Shown here in pieces: positions 1 through 7,324 of a stretch of DNA of 64,000 nt. The notes under the pieces were generated by a model, which saw only the letters and a program-made list of their open reading frames with translations, did not search any database and was not told the origin of the DNA. This stretch comes from Chryseobacterium sp. Leaf404 (GTDB lineage Bacteria > Bacteroidota > Bacteroidia > Flavobacteriales > Weeksellaceae), in NCBI RefSeq assembly GCF_001424145.1, contig NZ_LMQM01000016.1, positions 54,076 to 118,075 of the forward strand, read 5' to 3'. Numbering within the stretch: the stretch's first letter is position 1; each line of letters opens with the position of its first letter. Made by a program: the position numbers and the translations under genes.

Positions 1-587
1 CTAAAGCGAATAATGATCAGGCTCAAATGGCTGAAGCTAAAGCTAAAATAGCGGTTGCCAAAGCAGCAAAAGACGAAACATTCAAATGGGATGAAGAGTT
101 TGAAATTGCAAGCGGCAGCAAGAAAACAATCGCCACAGTTGCCGGTCCTGGAGACGGGCCTACAAGTGATGCCATTGATGCTTTAAACAAAAAACTTTCT
201 GCAGATCCAAAAGATTCTGATGCACTTTACAAACTGGCTAATGAATACCAGACTGTAGAAAACTGGAAAGGGGCTGCTTACGCTTGGCAGAGACTTACGG
301 ATGTTTTACCTACTTGGGAGTCTGGGTACTACGGTTTAGGTTATGCCTTCCAGAAAGCAGGCGATGCTGAGAACGCAATTACTTCTTACGAAAGATATAT
401 TGCTACCCTGGCATCAAAAACACCGGCAGAAAAAGAGAAAGCAAAAGAGACGTTGGCAAGTGTTTACTTCAATCTTGCTAACCTTACTGCAAATGATAAA
501 GAAAGAAGCTTACAGTATATCAACAAATCGATAGAGACTTTCTCTACTCCTGATGCTGTTACTTTGAAAGAAAAATTATCGAAATAA
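1..587 (+). CDS. TPR-repeat protein, C-terminal part (5' end outside window)
   Basis: The reading frame is open from the first bases of the window through a Met codon at 27 to the stop at 585-587, so the visible 190 or so residues are the tail of a longer protein. The part before residue 30 of the visible frame is Ala/Lys/Gln-rich and helical. After it come tetratricopeptide-type helical pairs (LYKLANEYQ, GYYGLGYAFQKAGDAENAI, SVYFNLANL), with alternating small and aromatic residues typical of TPRs. TPR proteins act as protein-interaction scaffolds. The partner cannot be told from this fragment. No membrane segment is visible in the part shown. A strong hairpin terminator follows the stop. Confidence 0.75.
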   Translation, partial: KANNDQAQMAEAKAKIAVAKAAKDETFKWDEEFEIASGSKKTIATVAGPGDGPTSDAIDALNKKLSADPKDSDALYKLANEYQTVENWKGAAYAWQRLTDVLPTWESGYYGLGYAFQKAGDAENAITSYERYIATLASKTPAEKEKAKETLASVYFNLANLTANDKERSLQYINKSIETFSTPDAVTLKEKLSK

Positions 588-607
588 ATTTTAGAATATA
601 TTCTGAA

Positions 608-637
608 AGAGACTGTTTTTTAGCAGTCTCTTTTTTA
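608..637 (+). terminator. Rho-independent terminator after TPR gene
   Basis: A perfect 8-bp stem (AGAGACTG/CAGTCTCT) is followed by a run of T. It sits 20 bases after the TPR stop codon. Confidence 0.9.
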
Positions 638-653
638 TTAAGGCATTACTGAT

Positions 654-661
654 TATCTTTG
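654..661 (+). promoter_or_regulatory. -7 box upstream of bshB1
   Basis: TATCTTTG matches the Bacteroidota sigma-A -7 consensus TAnnTTTG exactly. It ends only 4 bases before the bshB1 ATG at 666, so the transcript would have almost no 5' leader. No clear -33 TTG was found at the usual spacing because the terminator occupies that space. Confidence 0.55.
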
Positions 662-665
662 GATT

Positions 666-1385
666 ATGAAAACAGATATACTCGCTTTTGGCGCTCATCC
701 AGACGATGTTGAATTAGGTTGTGGCGGAACAATAGCAAAATTAATATCAGAAGGAAAAACCTGTGTTATCGTTGATTTAACTAAAGGCGAATTAGGAACG
801 AGAGGAACTGATTTGACCCGAAAGGATGAGGCAACAGAAGCTGCAAGAATTTTAGGTGTTTCAGCGAGAGAAAACCTGGGTTTGAAAGACGGTTTTTTGG
901 TGAATTCTGAAGAATATCAAATGGAGTTGGTGAAAATGATCCGCAAATACAGGCCGGAAATCGTGTTGGCCAATGCAATTGATGACCGACATCCTGATCA
1001 TGCGAAAGCAGCGAAATTAGAATCTGATGCGTGTTTTGTAGCAGGTTTAAGAAAGATTGAAACTACTCTCAACGGAGAAGTTCAGGAAGTTTGGAGACCG
1101 AAGCAAATTTACCATTATATTCAGTGGAAAGATGTGAAGCCAGACTTCGTAATAGATATTTCTGAGCATCTTGATAAGAAGATTGAAGCCTGTATGGCAT
1201 TCAAAACTCAATTCTACGATCCGAAATCTACAGAACCTGAAACTCCAATTACATCAAAAGACTTTTATGAAAGCCTCACATATCGTGCTCAGGACCTTGG
1301 CAGATTATCTGGCGTGACCTATGCAGAGGGCTTTACCACAGAAAAACTGATGGCTTTGAAAAATTTTGACGGAATTATTTTGTAA
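666..1385 (+). CDS. bshB1: Bacillithiol biosynthesis deacetylase BshB1
   Basis: A 239-residue PIG-L/LmbE-family zinc deacetylase. It removes the acetyl group from GlcNAc-malate, the second step of bacillithiol synthesis, in the cytoplasm. The zinc-binding AHPDD motif is at residues 10-14 (ligands H11, D14) and the second motif HPDH is at 109-112 (H112). D13 is the expected general base. Length and the N-terminal MKTDILAFGAHPDD pattern fit BshB1 rather than the MshB or LmbE relatives. The gene is monocistronic between a terminator and tRNA-His; bshA and bshC are not in the window. The substrate assignment is by family resemblance. Confidence 0.92.
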   Translation: MKTDILAFGAHPDDVELGCGGTIAKLISEGKTCVIVDLTKGELGTRGTDLTRKDEATEAARILGVSARENLGLKDGFLVNSEEYQMELVKMIRKYRPEIVLANAIDDRHPDHAKAAKLESDACFVAGLRKIETTLNGEVQEVWRPKQIYHYIQWKDVKPDFVIDISEHLDKKIEACMAFKTQFYDPKSTEPETPITSKDFYESLTYRAQDLGRLSGVTYAEGFTTEKLMALKNFDGIIL

Positions 1386-1408
1386 TTAAATATTCTTTCT
1401 TATATTTG
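1379..1408 (+). promoter_or_regulatory. Promoter of tRNA-His
   Basis: A -33 element TTTG (1379-1382, overlapping the bshB1 stop) and a -7 element TATATTTG (1401-1408) are separated by 18 bases. This matches the Bacteroidota promoter layout. The tRNA begins 12 bases downstream. Confidence 0.7.
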
Positions 1409-1420
1409 CACCACCAAAAC

Positions 1421-1496
1421 GGTGATTGTAGCTCAGTTGGTTAGAGCGCCGGATTGTGGTTCCGGAGGTCGGGGGTTCGAGACCCCTCATTCACCC
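1421..1496 (+). tRNA. tRNA-His (GTG)
   Basis: The cloverleaf runs from the extra 5' G (G-1, paired near the 3' end) through TAGCTCAGTTGG in the D arm, the anticodon loop TTGTGGT (anticodon GTG) and the T arm GGTTCGAGACC. The 3' CCA is not encoded. The acceptor stem has one T-T mismatch, which is tolerable. A T-tailed hairpin follows. Confidence 0.93.
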
Positions 1497-1500
1497 TAAA

Positions 1501-1535
1501 AAAGTACACTTTTACAGTGTACTTTTTTTATTTTT
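1501..1535 (+). terminator. Terminator after tRNA-His
   Basis: A 10-bp perfect stem (AAAGTACACT/AGTGTACTTT) with a 5-base loop is followed by a T run. Confidence 0.88.
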
Positions 1536-1617
1536 GGACGCAGAAATTCTAAAAAAAATTAATTCTTCCCACAAAAAAAGCATCTCTAAAGATGCTGTAT
1601 ATTTTCTATTTCTAAAT

Positions 1618-1953
1618 TTAAACTTCGTCGTCAGAATCGATTGTGAAAGATTTGCTTTTGAAGTCCTTATCATGCTTTTCAGAAATCACATCCTCACCTT
1701 TTTCGTTAATGATGAAGTCTGTAGATTCGTTAAACATATCCTGAAAGTTTTTGAAATCTTCTTTGTAAAGATAAATTTTGTGTTTCTCAAAAGTAGCTTC
1801 TCCATTGTCCCCGAAATTCTTTTTGCTTTCGGTAATTGTTAAATAATAATCTCCCGCTTTAGTCTCGCGCACATCAAAGAAATACGTTCTTCTTCCTGCC
1901 TTCAACACCTTCGTAAAAATCTCGTTCTCGTGGCGTTCCTTATAATCACTCAT
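1618..1953 (-). CDS. PUR-alpha-like nucleic-acid-binding protein (DUF3276)
   Basis: A 111-residue protein of the DUF3276/PUR family found across Bacteroidota. The family adopts a PUR-alpha-like whirly fold and binds single-stranded DNA or RNA. The central stretch with FTKVLKAGRRTYFFDVRETK, then GDYYLTITESKK and a charged C-terminus, is characteristic. It is expected to be cytoplasmic and highly expressed. It stands alone and has a good promoter: -7 TATATTTG (1990-1983) and -33 TTTG (2012-2009) with an 18-base spacer. Its precise role in the cell is not known. Confidence 0.85.
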   Translation of the reverse strand: MSDYKERHENEIFTKVLKAGRRTYFFDVRETKAGDYYLTITESKKNFGDNGEATFEKHKIYLYKEDFKNFQDMFNESTDFIINEKGEDVISEKHDKDFKSKSFTIDSDDEV

Positions 1954-1982
1954 TGTTAGATAATTTTTAATCTTGTTAAGAA

Positions 1983-2012
1983 CAAATATAAAAGTTTTCT
2001 TTCAATCTCAAA
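1983..2012 (-). promoter_or_regulatory. Promoter of DUF3276 gene
   Basis: On the minus strand, TTTG (2012-2009) and TATATTTG (1990-1983) are 18 bases apart, upstream of the ATG at 1953. Confidence 0.65.
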
Positions 2013-2052
2013 ATTTTTTTTATGATTTATTTAACAATTGAGAAAGAATAGG

Positions 2053-3714
2053 TTAAGCAGTTATAAAATTGTTAAAATCTGAAAGGTTGATAATTTTATC
2101 TGCACGCTGAGCGCTTGATTCCCGGTGCGTGATGATAACAGAAGTCGCATTCTGAATCTTGCGGTCAATATTTTCAAGGATGTTCTGCTCGGTCTCCGTA
2201 TCTAATGCAGACAATGAATCGTCAAAAATAATGATATTAGGATTTTTAATCAAAGCACGTGCAATGCAGATTCTTTGCTTTTGTCCGCCGGAAAGCATTA
2301 CGCCACGCTCACCAACAGTGGTCTGATACTGATCTTTAAATCCGATTATATTTTTGTGTACATCCGCAATCTTTGCATATTCAACCACTTTTTCGTGGGT
2401 AGGATTCTCAATCGCAAAACCGATATTGTGCTCAATTGTATCAGAAAAAAGATAACTTTCCTGAGGGATGTAGCCAATGCAGTTTCGGTAGTTTTCTAAA
2501 TTATGATCTTTCAGGTTTTTTCCGTCAATAAGAATTTGACCTTCTGTAGGATCAATAAGTCTGCAAAGAAGAAGTGCAATGGTAGATTTTCCGCTTCCGG
2601 TTTTTCCCATAATAGCGAGAGATTCGCCGGCATTTATTTTAAAACTTAATTTATCTAAAGCAACGATTCCGGTATTGGGATACACATAAGACACATTTCG
2701 GAATTCAATTTCACCTTTAATCGGCTGATGATCTGAACTGGTGTTTACGATATGAGATTTTTTATCTAAAAATTCATTAATTCTCTGCATAGATGCTTCA
2801 GCACGCTGATTAATTGAAGTTACCCATCCCACCATAGAAAACGGCCAGATCAGAATATTGATATACATAAAAAAATCTGCAATTTTCCCCACAGAAAGTT
2901 CTCCGTCTATATACTTCTCTCCTCCCACAAAGATAACCACCACATTAAGAAGACCGATTACAAAAAGAATAATGGTAAAGAAATATGCTTCAGTTTTGGC
3001 CAGATCCAACGCTTTATCCTGATAATCTGAAACTTTTGCGCCGTAATTTTTCTTGATATAATTTTCTTTAGCAAAAAATTTCACCACCCTGATTCCTGAA
3101 AAACTGTCTTGAACAAAGGTTGAAATCGCAGACTGGCTTTTCTGCATTATCTTAGACTTCTGGTTAATAATTGAGCTCACTTTAAAGATTACAAAGGAGA
3201 GAATCGGGAGCGGCAGTAAAGTCCATAAAGTCATCGAAACATCTGTTGTAAGCATGTAAATGCCTGTGATAATCAATAAAATTAAAAGATTAACAACGTA
3301 CATCACGCCCGGGCCGAGATACATTCTCACCGCAACCACGTCTTCGCTCAGTCTGTTCATCAGATCACCAATCGTAGTCTGCTTATAATCTGTAAGCGAA
3401 AGTTCCTGATAATGATTGTAAATTTTGTTCTTCAGCTCGTATTCAATTCTTCTGGAGGCTACAATGATGGTCTGTCTCATCATAAATGTGAAAATCCCTG
3501 TGAGAAGTGAGCAGCCAACGATGATGGCCACATATATCAAAACCTGTCGGTTGAAACCCAGATGACCGCCTTTTGTAAGTTCATCCACAGATTTTCCTAC
3601 AAACTGAACTTTGTAAATATTGAAAAAATTACTTGCGATGATAAAAAGAAATCCCCAAAACAAGAGTATTTTGTGTTTCCAGAAATATGGATTTAAGGTT
3701 TTAAGCGCTTTCAT
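2053..3714 (-). CDS. ABC exporter half-transporter (membrane + ATPase domains)
   Basis: A 553-residue half-transporter with about six membrane helices (residues 15-300), then a nucleotide-binding domain. Walker A GKTGSGKST is at 370-378, the Q-loop Gln near 418, signature LSGGQ at 474-478, Walker B IIIFDD at 494-499 and H-loop His at 530. The position after the Walker B Asp, normally the catalytic Glu, is Asp499. The same change is seen in degenerate halves of heterodimeric exporters such as BmrC. No partner half is adjacent, so either the partner lies elsewhere or the homodimer works with Asp. The substrate (drug, lipid or peptide) cannot be told. A -7-like box TATTTTTG (3731-3724) lies just upstream of the ATG. 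Confidence 0.88.
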   Translation of the reverse strand: MKALKTLNPYFWKHKILLFWGFLFIIASNFFNIYKVQFVGKSVDELTKGGHLGFNRQVLIYVAIIVGCSLLTGIFTFMMRQTIIVASRRIEYELKNKIYNHYQELSLTDYKQTTIGDLMNRLSEDVVAVRMYLGPGVMYVVNLLILLIITGIYMLTTDVSMTLWTLLPLPILSFVIFKVSSIINQKSKIMQKSQSAISTFVQDSFSGIRVVKFFAKENYIKKNYGAKVSDYQDKALDLAKTEAYFFTIILFVIGLLNVVVIFVGGEKYIDGELSVGKIADFFMYINILIWPFSMVGWVTSINQRAEASMQRINEFLDKKSHIVNTSSDHQPIKGEIEFRNVSYVYPNTGIVALDKLSFKINAGESLAIMGKTGSGKSTIALLLCRLIDPTEGQILIDGKNLKDHNLENYRNCIGYIPQESYLFSDTIEHNIGFAIENPTHEKVVEYAKIADVHKNIIGFKDQYQTTVGERGVMLSGGQKQRICIARALIKNPNIIIFDDSLSALDTETEQNILENIDRKIQNATSVIITHRESSAQRADKIINLSDFNNFITA

Positions 3715-3775
3715 AAAGTTTTACAAAAATACGAAAATAGGTTCACACTACGAATTTCAATAATTTTAAATTTCA

Positions 3776-3783
3776 TATCTTTG
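3776..3783 (+). promoter_or_regulatory. -7 box of nusB operon
   Basis: TATCTTTG matches TAnnTTTG, 21 bases before the nusB ATG. The -33 region is not recognisable. Confidence 0.5.
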
Positions 3784-3804
3784 CACCCATAAAAAGCTCT
3801 TTGA

Positions 3805-4710
3805 ATGTTAGGAAGAAGACAAATCCGTGAGAAAGTGGTAGAATCGGTGTACTCGTACTGTCAAAACCCGATCAAATTTGATGTTTTGGAGAAAAATATG
3901 TTCTCCTCAATCGAAAAGATCTACCATCTTTATATCTATGAACTCAATTTTTTGGTAGCCCTGAAAGATTTGGCAGAAAACCAAATTGAGATCAGTAAAA
4001 ACAAATATCTGAAAACTGATTCTGATACCAATCCTAATCAAAAATTCATCAACAATCAGGTTCTTAAAAAACTGGAAGAAAATCCGGAAAGGCTTTTTTT
4101 CAGTGGTCAGCATAAAGATTTGAAGTGGGATTTGCATGATGATCTTTTGAAGAAAACCTTCCAGAGAATGACTGCCGGAAAAAGATATCAGGATTTCATG
4201 AAAGAAGAAGGTTACTCTTTTGAAGCCGATCAGAAATTCATTGGAAAACTTTTCCTAAGATATATGGCAGAGAATGAAGATTTTCAGGATTACGTTTCAG
4301 ATAAAGAGCTCTCATGGTCTGATGATATTCACATCGCCAATTCTATGGTTCAGAAAACAATCGGTTTTTTAAAGGAAGACGAAGACAGCAGAACGCTGAT
4401 AAAAATGATTAAAGATCAGGACGACAAAGCTTTTGCAGCAAAACTTCTGCGTGAAACCCTCAATAATTGGGAAAGTAACGAAAAGGTGCTTGCCGAAAGA
4501 CTTGAAAACTGGGATTTGGAAAGAGTGGCTGTAATGGATAAAGTAATTTTATACTGCGCCATTTCTGAACTTGATAAATTTCCGCTCACCCCTTCCAGAG
4601 TAATCATTAATGAGTATATAGAGATTGCGAAAGTGTTTGCAACAGACCGTTCAAATATTTTCATCAACGGAATTTTAGATAAATACTGTAAGGATTTAAA
4701 CAGAATATAA
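3805..4710 (+). CDS. nusB: Transcription antitermination factor NusB
   Basis: A 301-residue NusB, about twice the proteobacterial length but usual for Bacteroidota, which have a long insertion before the conserved core. The N-terminus (MLGRRQIREKVVESVYSY) and C-terminal half (ERLENWDLERVAVMDKVILYCAISEL, then INEYIEIAKVFATDRSNIFINGILD) are clear NusB signatures. NusB binds boxA RNA with NusE (S10) in rRNA antitermination complexes. It is the first gene of a nusB-DUF1573-yajC cluster; the next ATG is 9 bases after its stop. Confidence 0.92.
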   Translation: MLGRRQIREKVVESVYSYCQNPIKFDVLEKNMFSSIEKIYHLYIYELNFLVALKDLAENQIEISKNKYLKTDSDTNPNQKFINNQVLKKLEENPERLFFSGQHKDLKWDLHDDLLKKTFQRMTAGKRYQDFMKEEGYSFEADQKFIGKLFLRYMAENEDFQDYVSDKELSWSDDIHIANSMVQKTIGFLKEDEDSRTLIKMIKDQDDKAFAAKLLRETLNNWESNEKVLAERLENWDLERVAVMDKVILYCAISELDKFPLTPSRVIINEYIEIAKVFATDRSNIFINGILDKYCKDLNRI

Positions 4711-4719
4711 AAAAGTATT

Positions 4720-5232
4720 ATGAAAAAGACATTATCAATCATCGCATTATCGGTAATAGGTTTTGGTTTGGTTTCGTGTAAAAAAGAAACTACAGAAACT
4801 ACCAGTACAGAAAACGTAAGTGGAGATTCTACAATGGCTCCGAAAATGGATTCACTTTCTGCTCCGGCTGCTACAGGTGATTCTGCTACAGTTGCTGCAG
4901 CTCCGGCATCCAATCAGCCAACAACCACAGTTGCTCTTTCGGAAAGCAATTTTAATTTCGGAACCATCAAAAAAGGAGATAAAGTAAACCACGTGTACGA
5001 AATTACCAATACAGGAAAAAATCCGTTGGTAATCTCTGAAGTGAAGCCGGGATGCGGATGTACGGCTCCGGAATTTACTAAAGAACCCATTTTGCCAGGC
5101 AAAAAAGGGAAAATTACTTTAAGTTTTGATTCAAGTAATTTTGACGGTGCTGTAGATAAATATGCAGATGTTTTTGCTAATGTAGAAAAAGCGCCGATTA
5201 AACTTACCTTCAACGCAAATATCCAGAAATAA
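4720..5232 (+). CDS. DUF1573 lipoprotein
   Basis: A 170-residue predicted lipoprotein. The signal peptide ends at lipobox LVSC, with lipidated Cys20. A Ser/Thr/Ala-rich linker (about residues 22-70) follows. A DUF1573 Ig-like domain comes next, beginning at FNFGTIKKGDKVNHVYEITNTG with the conserved PGCGCTAPE motif. DUF1573 is abundant in Bacteroidota envelopes but has no defined function. Its stop codon overlaps the yajC ATG by one base (TAATG), implying translational coupling. The nusB-DUF1573-yajC order is recurrent in the phylum. Confidence 0.88.
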   Translation: MKKTLSIIALSVIGFGLVSCKKETTETTSTENVSGDSTMAPKMDSLSAPAATGDSATVAAAPASNQPTTTVALSESNFNFGTIKKGDKVNHVYEITNTGKNPLVISEVKPGCGCTAPEFTKEPILPGKKGKITLSFDSSNFDGAVDKYADVFANVEKAPIKLTFNANIQK

Positions 5233-5591
5233 TGATGTTGACACTATTTTTACAGGCGCCGGCAGGGGGCAATAACTCTATGATGCTGATTATGATGGGG
5301 GCAATGTTTGTAGGGTTTTATTTCCTGATGATCAGACCTCAGATGAAGAAGCAGAAGCAGGAGAAAAAATTCCAGGAAGAGCTGAAAGTGGGAAGCAGAG
5401 TAGTGCTGACCTCCGGTCTTCACGGAAGAATTGCCCAGATTCAGGAGGATGGAGTGGTAATTGAAACCCTTTCAGGCAAACTGAAATTTGAGAAGGCAGC
5501 AATCTCCAGAGAGTTTACTGATGCCCGTTTTGGTGAAAAAGCTACAAAAACTTCAGACAAAAAAGAAATTACAGATACTGAAAAGAAGTAA
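5232..5591 (+). CDS. yajC: Preprotein translocase accessory subunit YajC
   Basis: A 119-residue single-pass inner-membrane protein. A membrane helix at about residues 15-36 is followed by the family hallmark FYFLMIRPQMKKQK and then a soluble domain with GSRVVLTSGLHGRIAQI. YajC associates with SecDF and the SecYEG holotranslocon. The ATG at 5232 overlaps the upstream stop; a second ATG follows at once (5235) and could be the true start. The C-terminal tail is Lys-rich. A GU-rich hairpin terminator closes the cluster. Confidence 0.93.
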   Translation: MMLTLFLQAPAGGNNSMMLIMMGAMFVGFYFLMIRPQMKKQKQEKKFQEELKVGSRVVLTSGLHGRIAQIQEDGVVIETLSGKLKFEKAAISREFTDARFGEKATKTSDKKEITDTEKK

Positions 5592-5612
5592 TTTCGTATA
5601 TAAAATAATAGT

Positions 5613-5648
5613 AAAACGGCTGGGTAAATTTTATCCGGCTGTTTTTTT
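5613..5648 (+). terminator. Terminator after yajC
   Basis: A stem of about 12 bp with three G-T pairs (ACGGCTGGGTAA against TTATCCGGCTGT) is followed by seven T. Confidence 0.75.
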
Positions 5649-5702
5649 GTGGTTTTAAACAAGGAAAAGTTCTCAGCAGACAAGAATCCTTATTGCCGAA
5701 GA

Positions 5703-5849
5703 CAAAAAGATGCCCTCCTGGAGGCTTCGGAATGATGCGCTGAAGCTTCGGAATGCATATTTAATGCTTTGGAGTCCGGAATTAATGCTCCGTAACGCTG
5801 CTTTTACATTTAGGATAATGAAAATGAGTTTTAGGAAAACTTCCTGTGA
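5703..5849. repeat. Degenerate 21-bp tandem repeat array
   Basis: Units of exactly 21 bases can be read at 5724-5744, 5745-5765, 5766-5786 and 5787-5807, with weaker copies on either side (5703-5723, 5808-5828, 5829-5849). The consensus begins GCTTCGGAATG and ends in TTAAT-like sequence. Because the period is a multiple of three, one frame stays open and would give a heptad-like LRNA peptide (62 codons from 5710). I take this as a by-product, not a gene. The rest of 5592-6029 holds the yajC terminator and the SDR promoter and nothing else I can recognise. Confidence 0.6.
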
Positions 5850-5993
5850 TTTTCTGACTGACGCTTACTGTTTTCAGAAATTTCACCGTTTTAATTAATT
5901 TGAGTATCATTAAAAATTTCCATCAAAAATCAGGCAGTCAAAAAATCAACGGAGAAACTCATTTGTGAAATATGTTTTTAAACCAAACAACAA

Positions 5994-6025
5994 TTTGTAA
6001 AACAACATTTTAAAAAATATCTTTG
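5994..6025 (+). promoter_or_regulatory. Promoter of SDR gene
   Basis: -33 TTTG (5994-5997) and -7 TATCTTTG (6018-6025) with a 20-base spacer. The ATG at 6030 lies about where transcription should start, so the message may be leaderless. Confidence 0.6.
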
Positions 6026-6029
6026 CCCA

Positions 6030-6761
6030 ATGAATCAAAAGAGATCCAAAAACGTTCTTATTCTCGGTGCCAATTCCGATGTGGCAAAGCAGTGTATTTT
6101 GCAATATGCTGAAAGAGGTTTTGCCATCGCCGCCGCTTCCAGAAGTACGGATTCTCTGAAAGATTTTGTTGCAGAAAATAATCTGTCAGATAAAGTTTCG
6201 GTTTTATATTTTGATGCAGCAGATTTTGATTCACACCAAAAATTTTATAATGAACTTTTGGTCAAACCTCACATTGTGGTTTACGCTGCCGGATTTTTAG
6301 TCGAAAATGTTGATGCTTTAAAAGATTTCAAAGGAACTCAGCAAATGATGCAGGTCAATTACATGGGCGGTGTTTCGATTCTGAATATCGTTGCGATGGA
6401 TCAATCCAATGAAAATTTAGAAAGAATCATCGGGTTATCTTCACTTTCGGGTGTTCGTGGAAGGAAAAGTAATTTTGTTTATGGAAGTACAAAGGCTGCG
6501 TTCACGACTTATCTGGCAGGTTTAAGACAGGAGTTGGCTCAAAGAAATATTATAGTGAACGTTTTGGTCAGTGGATACATCAATACAAAAATCAATGTTG
6601 GTCTCAAACTCAATAAAAAACTTCTCATGGAACCTGATTATGTGGCGCGACATATCGTTGATGCAGGAAATTCTTTCACCATCGTTCCCAATTTTAAATG
6701 GAAAATCATTTATTTTATTTTAAAAATTTTACCTGAGGGTTTGGTGGCGAAGTTGCCTTAA
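6030..6761 (+). CDS. Short-chain dehydrogenase/reductase
   Basis: A 243-residue classical-type SDR. The nucleotide-binding motif is GANSDVA (residues 13-19), a variant of GxxxGxG. A Ser of the LSSLS stretch (136-140) and Y151/K155 of YGSTK form the catalytic set. Such enzymes reduce or oxidise carbonyl or hydroxyl groups with NAD(P)H. The substrate is unknown. The overall pattern resembles SDRs of the DprE2-like group, but I would not push this. The C-terminus is hydrophobic (residues 224-238) and may touch the membrane. The stop abuts, with no gap, the stop of the convergent gene. Confidence 0.82.
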   Translation: MNQKRSKNVLILGANSDVAKQCILQYAERGFAIAAASRSTDSLKDFVAENNLSDKVSVLYFDAADFDSHQKFYNELLVKPHIVVYAAGFLVENVDALKDFKGTQQMMQVNYMGGVSILNIVAMDQSNENLERIIGLSSLSGVRGRKSNFVYGSTKAAFTTYLAGLRQELAQRNIIVNVLVSGYINTKINVGLKLNKKLLMEPDYVARHIVDAGNSFTIVPNFKWKIIYFILKILPEGLVAKLP

Positions 6762-7295
6762 TTACTTTTTTGAATTGGCATTTTTCTTTAAAAAATCTAT
6801 GATATTTTGATATTGGTCAGTCTCTTTTTCATTTAAGATATAGGTGAAATAAGTACCCATTTGAACAGTAATGTAAACAGTATCTCCTGAAAGCTCGTAT
6901 GAAACATACTTCCAAATGCTTCTAATATCGTATTGCTCGCTTTTAATATGAAATGATTTTTTATCAAAGTACAATTCTGAAATGGGATTAAATTCCTTGA
7001 GTTCAGCTAAGTATTTGTTTATTTTAGAGATGTAGTTTGCTTTATTGAAGAGGAAAATGAATAGATACAGTATGCAAAAAATAACAAAAAATATCCCGAG
7101 AAACTTTAAAAAATCAATTCTGCTTCTATCGCCTTTGAAAATACTGTCAACAATAGTTAAAAACAGAACGATAAAGAAAAAATTCTTTAATAAGGTAGGT
7201 AATTTCTTTTTCCAAGAATAGAAATAGTGTTTTTCGAGTTGTTTTTTAGTGATTTTTTCATCAAAATTAATGAAGACCTGTAAAGGAGTTTCCAT
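6762..7295 (-). CDS. Membrane protein, YcxB-like
   Basis: A 177-residue protein from the ATG at 7295; a GTG two codons upstream is an alternative. Two hydrophobic helices at about residues 36-55 and 64-88 are followed by a soluble domain. The pattern NPISELYFDKKSFHIKSEQYDIRSIWKYVSYELSGDTVYI is like the C-terminal domain of YcxB-type proteins, whose function is unknown. It lies directly downstream of ligD on the same strand but has a possible -7-like sequence of its own (TATTTTTA, 7319-7312). Confidence 0.6.
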   Translation of the reverse strand: METPLQVFINFDEKITKKQLEKHYFYSWKKKLPTLLKNFFFIVLFLTIVDSIFKGDRSRIDFLKFLGIFFVIFCILYLFIFLFNKANYISKINKYLAELKEFNPISELYFDKKSFHIKSEQYDIRSIWKYVSYELSGDTVYITVQMGTYFTYILNEKETDQYQNIIDFLKKNANSKK

Positions 7296-7324
7296 ACACA
7301 CTTAGTTTTTGTAAAAATATTGAT

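Noticed and set aside
1456..1842. A 128-codon plus-strand frame
   Set aside because: It runs through tRNA-His and its terminator and is antisense to the DUF3276 gene.
5710..5898. A 62-codon frame with LRNA-like repeats
   Set aside because: It is explained by the 21-base period of the tandem array, has no promoter or conserved domain, and the repeat is degenerate at DNA level.
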